Below, one piece after another: positions 5,902 to 9,447 of a DNA stretch of 9,447 bases. How positions within the stretch are numbered: position 1 is the first letter of the stretch; every line of letters begins with the position of its first letter. The DNA is from Propionibacteriaceae bacterium (GTDB taxonomy: Bacteria > Actinomycetota > Actinomycetes > Propionibacteriales > Propionibacteriaceae). The notes below the pieces were generated by a model that was given only the letters and a program-made list of their open reading frames with translations, did not search any database and was not told the origin of the DNA. The position numbers and the translations under genes are program-made. The DNA lies in NCBI GenBank assembly GCA_020438595.1, contig JAGQUI010000082.1:1-9447 (forward strand). Reading direction: 5' to 3'.

Positions 5902-6210
5902 CGGCCTCAGCGGCGGCCCGGTCGGCGGCCGGCCGATCACGGTCGCAGTGTTCGACACGGCGCCGGCGTTCACGTCGGCTCGGGTGACCTGGTAGGTGGC
6001 GGTGCACAGCAGCTGCTCCCCGGGAGCCAGCACGGCCGGCTGGGCGGGAGTGCAGGACAGCGCCGACAGACCGGCCAGCGGGTCGTCGATCGACACCTCC
6101 GACAGCGAGACGTTGCCGGTGTTGGTCGCGGTGAGCGTGTTGGTGATGGTCTCGCCCACCTGCGACACCGACGCGGTGTCCGCCGTCTTCAGCAATGTCA
6201 GACCCGGGGT
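5902..6210 (-). repeat. Second full copy of the about 113-residue surface repeat
   Basis: It encodes residues 163-265 of the LAWTG protein, starting TPGLTLLKTAD and ending PPTGPPLRP. It matches the copy at 6211-6549 in order and in many identical stretches, so it arose by tandem duplication. Confidence 0.7.
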
Positions 6211-6549
6211 CTGGACAGCCGGCACGCCGACGGTGGAGTGGGGCCGGAGCGGAGGCCCGGTCGGCGGCTGGCCGGTCACGGTGGCCGTGTTGAACACCGC
6301 ACCCGCGTCCAGGTCCGCCTGCGTCACGCCGTAGCTCGCCGTGCACACCAACTGCTCCCCAGGCGCCAGGGTGACCGGCTGCGCGGGAGTGCAGGACAAC
6401 GCCGACAAACCGGTCATCGGATCGGAGATCGAGACCGCGGTCAGGGTCTGGTTCCCGGCGTTGGTCGCGGTGAACGTGTAGCCGATCGCCTCCCCCACCG
6501 CAGCAACCGAGGACTTGTCCGCCGTCTTCACCAGCGTCAGCCCCGGAGT
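6211..6549 (-). repeat. First full copy of the about 113-residue surface repeat
   Basis: It encodes residues 50-162, starting TPGLTLVKTAD and ending STVGVPAVQ. The tail of an earlier copy (DAGGVTNTA to VPVAQ, about 6550-6651) lies immediately before it, showing that at least one more repeat once existed. Confidence 0.7.
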
Positions 6550-6696
6550 CTGGGCAACCGGAACCCGCACCGTGGAACCCGGGGTGAGCGGCAGCCCGGT
6601 CGGCGGAGTCCCCGTGGACCTTGCCGTGTTCGTCACACCGCCCGCGTCCAGCGGGGTTCGGTCACGCCTCACCACCGGATTCCGACGGCGGGCCAC

Positions 6697-6795
6697 GGAC
6701 AGCCTCTATCTGCATGCAACAGTTCAGTCACGCTAGCGATTCTCCGGGACCACAGGGAAGGCTTCTCAGCTGTCGGGAAACCAAACCTCGCCCGC
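6697..6795. other. Gap between the truncated surface gene and the deacetylase terminator
   Basis: About 100 bases, less GC-rich than the surroundings, with no credible gene on either strand. On the minus strand it holds the T-rich tail TTTGGTTT after the deacetylase hairpin, then the break where similarity to the surface repeat stops. No signal peptide or convincing promoter for the downstream frame is visible. Confidence 0.5.
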
Positions 6796-6839
6796 ACGGT
6801 GAGAGTTCCCTACCCCGGACGGGCCGAAGCTCTCACCGT
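6796..6839 (-). terminator. 12-bp stem terminator overlapping the deacetylase stop codon
   Basis: Bases 6796-6807 pair with 6828-6839 over 12 positions, with one G-U pair, around a 20-nt GC-rich loop. The deacetylase stop (6833-6835) lies inside the stem. A T-rich stretch, TTTGGTTT, follows about 8 nt downstream on the minus strand. Confidence 0.6.
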
Positions 6840-8341
6840 CCCCGGAAGGACGCGCCGGGCTTGAGCTTCGAGCCCAGCAGCTCCGGGACGGTGACCAGGG
6901 TGAAGCCCTTCGCCCGCAGCCCGTCGATGATCCGGCCGTAGGCGGCGCGGGTGGTCGGGTGGATGTCGTGCGACAGGATGATCGAGCCCGGCCGGGCTGC
7001 GGCGAGCACACGCTGGGTGACCAGCGCGCTGTTGCGATCCTTCCAGTCCAGGGGATCGACGTTCCACAGGATCTGGGACATGCCGAGGCTCGCGACCACC
7101 TGCTTCACTGCCGGGTCGGTGGCCCCGTACGGCGGACGGATGAGGGTCGGGGTGGATCCGGTCGCCTTCTCGATCAGCGCGTTGGCCTTCGTGATCTCGG
7201 AGCGGACCCCACCGGCGCTGAGCCGGGTCAGCTGCTGGTGGGAGTACGTGTGGTTGCCGATCACGTGCCCCTCGGCCAGCATCCGGCGCAGCAGCTCCGG
7301 GTGCGCGGCCGCGTTGTAGCCCACGGTGAAGAACGTCGCGTGGACACCTTTCCGCTTCAGGGTGTTCAGCAGATGCGCTGTACCCGTGACCGGGCCGTCG
7401 TCGAAGGTGAGGGCGACGCACTTCAGCTTCGCGCAATTCGGGGACTTCGCGGACGGAGTCGGCGACGTGGACGCCGGCGTCGTACTCCTGGTGGCGCTCG
7501 GGCTTGCAGACGCGGTGGACGGGCTCGGCGACGGCGTCGGTGCCGCGGACTCCTTGCCGGACGGGTCGGACGGCGTGAGCGCGGCCTGCCGGGCGGCCGT
7601 GCCGAAGTCGGACAGGATCCCGGCGGGATCGACGGACACCCCGAGCGGGGAGTCGGCGTCGGAGACCTGGCGGCGGGAAAATTCGACCCACAGGTCGCCG
7701 CCCGTGGTGAATGCGACCGACCGGATGCCCTCCCACTCGCCGTCCAGCTGCTCGCGGAACGACTGCATGTCCACCCTGCTGTCGGCCTCCGCGGCCGTGG
7801 TCAGGCGGTCGAAGAACTCGGGCGAGGCGTCCTCGGCGATCAGTGCGCTCGGGCCGGACGCCAGCTTCGCCGCGGGGTCCCACCAGCTGGTCTCCACATC
7901 GCCCTCGAAGGTGTCGTCCTCGCCCAACTCGGTGGTGGCGAGCCGCACGCCGACGGCGTCCGGCGACGCGGCGACCAGGTCCCAGACCACCGAGAGCTCC
8001 GGGTACGGCGCGGTGACATCCTTGGGCGCCAGCTCCCGGAACCGCTGCACCTTCGGCGCCAGTTGCGTCGAGATCGCCTTCGTCCACCGCTTCCCGCCGG
8101 GGATCGACGGGTAGGCGAGGTAGGTGAACTGGCCACGCTTCAGGTCCTCCGAGACCACCGAGGTGAGACCGGTGACCAGGGACGGGTCAACCAGCGCCAG
8201 CTCCGCCGGAGGCACCGGATGGTTCGTCCCCGACGACGGCAGCGGCGCCGACGACGGCGGCCGCACCGGGGCCGCGGTACAGCCCGTCACCAGTGCTGCG
8301 ACAAGGGCGATCGCCCACCGGTCACGTCGGGTCGGTGGCAT
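6833..8341 (-). CDS. Lipoprotein polysaccharide deacetylase (NodB domain, PdaC-like architecture)
   Basis: A 502-residue secreted enzyme. The signal peptide MPPTRRDRWAIALVAAL ends in a lipobox VTGC with the lipidated cysteine at 21. An N-terminal domain (about 60-250) with FTYLAYPSIPG, VVWDLV and ALIAEDASPEFFDRL resembles the DUF3298/RsiV-like domain of PdaC-type deacetylases. A Ser/Pro/Thr-rich linker (about 256-302) leads to the NodB domain. Its motifs are TFDDGP (312-317; catalytic Asp314, metal-binding Asp315), GNHTYSH (metal His364 and His368), RPPYG (402-406), WNVDPLDW (426-433) and LSHDIH with His458. All catalytic and metal residues are present. The enzyme would remove acetyl groups from N-acetylated sugars of peptidoglycan or another wall glycan outside the membrane. 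The ATG has GGAG 5 nt upstream, and a -10-like TACTTT lies at 8375-8380. It is probably monocistronic. Confidence 0.9.
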   Translation of the reverse strand: MPPTRRDRWAIALVAALVTGCTAAPVRPPSSAPLPSSGTNHPVPPAELALVDPSLVTGLTSVVSEDLKRGQFTYLAYPSIPGGKRWTKAISTQLAPKVQRFRELAPKDVTAPYPELSVVWDLVAASPDAVGVRLATTELGEDDTFEGDVETSWWDPAAKLASGPSALIAEDASPEFFDRLTTAAEADSRVDMQSFREQLDGEWEGIRSVAFTTGGDLWVEFSRRQVSDADSPLGVSVDPAGILSDFGTAARQAALTPSDPSGKESAAPTPSPSPSTASASPSATRSTTPASTSPTPSAKSPNCAKLKCVALTFDDGPVTGTAHLLNTLKRKGVHATFFTVGYNAAAHPELLRRMLAEGHVIGNHTYSHQQLTRLSAGGVRSEITKANALIEKATGSTPTLIRPPYGATDPAVKQVVASLGMSQILWNVDPLDWKDRNSALVTQRVLAAARPGSIILSHDIHPTTRAAYGRIIDGLRAKGFTLVTVPELLGSKLKPGASFRGR

Positions 8342-8374
8342 GGCGGCTCCACTCCAGAGGTTGCTTTCGCGGCT

Positions 8375-8380
8375 AAAGTA
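8375..8380 (-). promoter_or_regulatory. Possible -10 element for the deacetylase
   Basis: TACTTT, preceded by GG on the minus strand, lies 33 nt upstream of the deacetylase ATG. It is AT-rich against the background; no clear -35 box accompanies it. Confidence 0.3.
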
Positions 8381-8491
8381 CCCGAATCGCGTCGCGCGCC
8401 CGTCGCCGGTCTCACTTCTCAGGGCGCCCTCCTCGAGCCGGAGGTCCGTGCCGTCCCGGGACGGAACCGGCCCGGGATCGCGAGATGGCCT

Positions 8492-8522
8492 ACCGGCACC
8501 GTGAAGGGCCTCCGGTACCGGT
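8492..8522 (-). terminator. Hairpin terminator candidate after the dehydrogenase gene
   Basis: On the minus strand ACCGGTACC pairs with GGTGCCGGT (nine pairs, one G-U) around a 13-nt loop, beginning 8 nt after the dehydrogenase stop. It includes the perfect 10-bp palindrome CCGGTACCGG at 8512-8521. There is no U-tract. Confidence 0.5.
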
Positions 8523-8530
8523 GAGGTGGC

Positions 8531-9291
8531 CTACCAGCAGCAGTAGCCGCCGTCGACGAGCAGGTCGACGCCGGTGACGTAGCTCGCCGCCGGTCCCAGG
8601 AGGAACAGCACCGGGCGGCGATCTCCTCCGGTTCGGCGAGCCGCCCCAGCGGTGTCGTCTCCGCGAACTCCTCGACCAGGTCTGCCACCTCGGGCCTGCG
8701 GTTCATCGGTGTCAGGGTGTAGCCCGGACTGACGGCGTTGACGCGGATCCCCAGCGGCGCCCACTCCACCGCAAGCGACCTGGTCAGGTGCACGACCGCC
8801 GCCTTGCTGGCGTTGTACTGCACCTGGGTCAGGTTCCGGTTGGCGATGGTCGCCGAGATCGAGGCGATGTTCACGATCGCGCCACGCCCGTGCCGCCGCA
8901 TCGCCCGCCCCTCGGCCTGGCAGGAGAAGAAGACCCCGTTGACGTTGGTGTCGAGGACCTCCTGCCATTGCGCGGGCGTGAGGTCCAGCGCGGGGGTGCC
9001 CGCACCGATCCCGGCGTTGTTCACGGCCAGGCTCAGCGGCCCGAACGCCTGCTCCACTGCCCCGACCGCCTCGGCGGCCTGCTCGGGCACGGTCACGTCC
9101 CAGGCGATGGCCAGGGCGCGGCCGCCCGCCGCCTCGATCAGGTCCGCCGTCTGCGCCGCGCGCGTCGCCGACCGGGCGGCACACCCAACGGCGGCACCCG
9201 CGCGGCCCAGCGCGAGGGCGACCGCCTGCCCGATGCCGCTGGACGCGCCCGTGACGAGCGCCACCTCCTGCTGCAGACCGAAGTCGATCAT
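8531..9291 (-). pseudogene. Short-chain dehydrogenase/reductase (polyol type) with a late single-base frameshift
   Basis: A classical SDR with GAGGAG 6 nt before its ATG. The NAD(P)-binding motif TGASSGIG is at 14-21 and NNAG at 91-94. The catalytic set is Asn116, Ser146, Tyr159 and Lys163 (YNASK). The sequence SPGYTLTPMNRRPEVAD and the intact-frame ending VDLLVDGGYCCW resemble SDRs acting on sugar alcohols such as galactitol, sorbitol or arabinitol; the true substrate is not known. After AEPEEIAA the frame breaks. The literal reading turns into a Ser/Arg-rich tail running on to 8419, while the expected VLFLLGPAASYVTGVDLLVDGG continues in another frame. Adding one C to the C-run at 8613-8615 gives a normal 253-residue protein. 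As written, the last strand and C-terminus are lost. A sequence error is a serious possibility. Confidence 0.82.
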
Positions 9292-9297
9292 GCCCGT

Positions 9298-9304
9298 CTC
9301 CTCT
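9298..9304 (-). promoter_or_regulatory. Ribosome binding site of the dehydrogenase
   Basis: AGAGGAG on the minus strand, 6 nt before the ATG at 9289-9291. It fixes the start codon and argues that the gene is, or was recently, translated. Confidence 0.6.
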
Positions 9305-9385
9305 CCCGCCGCGTGCCACCGTCCAGTCTCTCAGCCGGGCCGGCCACAGGCGGAAAGCGCCCTGCCGCACGGCGGTCGGTCCGGA

Positions 9386-9447
9386 CCGAGTTGGGGACGG
9401 TTCCTTACTCGGTCCGCGGACCAAGTAAGGAACCGTCCCCAACTCGG
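9386..9447. repeat. 62-bp near-perfect palindrome at the window edge (REP-like)
   Basis: Thirty bases (9386-9415) are the reverse complement of 9418-9447 around a central GC. There is one mismatch: C at 9410 faces A at 9423. Read as minus-strand RNA that pair becomes a U-G wobble, so the stem would be unbroken. The arms carry TTGGGGACGG and GGTTCCTTAC. Arms with a GGGGAC core are, as I recall, seen in dispersed REP-like elements of several bacteria, some linked to REP-associated Y1 transposases. No transposase is in the window. It may extend beyond the right edge. It lies about 95 nt upstream of the dehydrogenase start, so a terminator for a gene to the right is another possibility. Confidence 0.75.

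Larger units (their letters stand above)
5686..6696 (-). pseudogene. Cell-wall anchored DUF11/DUF7507-repeat protein, N-terminally truncated
   Basis: The open frame gives up to 336 residues. Two similar beta-rich repeats (about 50-162 and 163-265) share TPGLTL-x-KTAD, ATN-x-GN, LSALSCTPAQP, LAPGEQL-x-CTA and NTATV-x-G-x-PPTG. This is the pattern of DUF11-type adhesin-like repeats. The end is a sorting signal: LAWTG (288-292), a membrane helix (about 303-318), then NRRQGRGRG. LAxTG is used by class E sortases of actinobacteria, which would link the protein to the wall; no sortase gene is in the window. The N-terminus has no signal peptide. Residues 16-49 are only the tail of a further repeat, preceded by an Arg-rich stretch with no similarity to the repeats. 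The front of the gene seems lost, so export and anchoring are unlikely as it stands. Confidence 0.75.

Noticed and set aside
5902..6549. Tandem repeat array considered as CRISPR or satellite DNA
   Set aside because: The period is about 340 bp and the repeats encode matching protein domains, so these are coding repeats.
6959..8524. Plus-strand open frame of 521 codons over the deacetylase
   Set aside because: Composition is Arg/Gly-rich and motif-free, while the opposite strand has every NodB motif, a lipobox and a ribosome binding site.
8419..8612. Extended Arg/Pro-rich C-terminus of the dehydrogenase in the literal frame
   Set aside because: The proper SDR ending continues in another frame, so this tail is the product of the frameshift, not a fused domain.

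Overview
The window is GC-rich, and its codons mostly end in G or C. GTG starts are common, several lipoproteins occur, and one surface protein carries an LAxTG-type sorting signal. These features point to a high-GC Gram-positive chromosome (Actinomycetota); I cannot name the genus.

Layout. The left part (1-2684) reads forward: the 3' end of an ATP-dependent DNA ligase, a PLP-dependent decarboxylase, a MutT-like Nudix hydrolase 4 nt behind it, a small conserved-looking protein of unknown function, and tRNA-Asn(GTT) with its CCA encoded. In the middle, a thioredoxin-fold lipoprotein (+) converges on a regulator (-) built from two MarR-type winged-helix domains in one chain. From there to the right edge every gene is on the minus strand. 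Read from the right edge leftwards they are: a polyol-type short-chain dehydrogenase, a secreted PdaC-like polysaccharide deacetylase, an N-terminally truncated repeat protein ending in an LAWTG cell-wall signal, an extracytoplasmic lipoprotein, a very small membrane protein, and a DUF5684-like membrane protein. The last 62 bases form a near-perfect palindrome that stops exactly at the window edge.

How the genes relate. Decarboxylase, Nudix and unknown protein look like one transcription unit. The repeat protein, the lipoprotein (13 nt gap) and the tiny membrane protein (37 nt gap) look like another, at the cell surface, with the deacetylase next to it. I see no defence system, CRISPR array, prophage or biosynthetic cluster.

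The most notable observations are integrity problems. The dehydrogenase and the lipoprotein each carry a single-base frameshift that adding one C to a C-run would repair exactly. The tiny membrane protein needs a +1 shift, and the repeat protein has lost its signal peptide and first repeat. Either this stretch is decaying or the sequence carries homopolymer errors. The best candidates for something little described are the 62-bp REP-like palindrome, the double-MarR regulator, and two very small genes.
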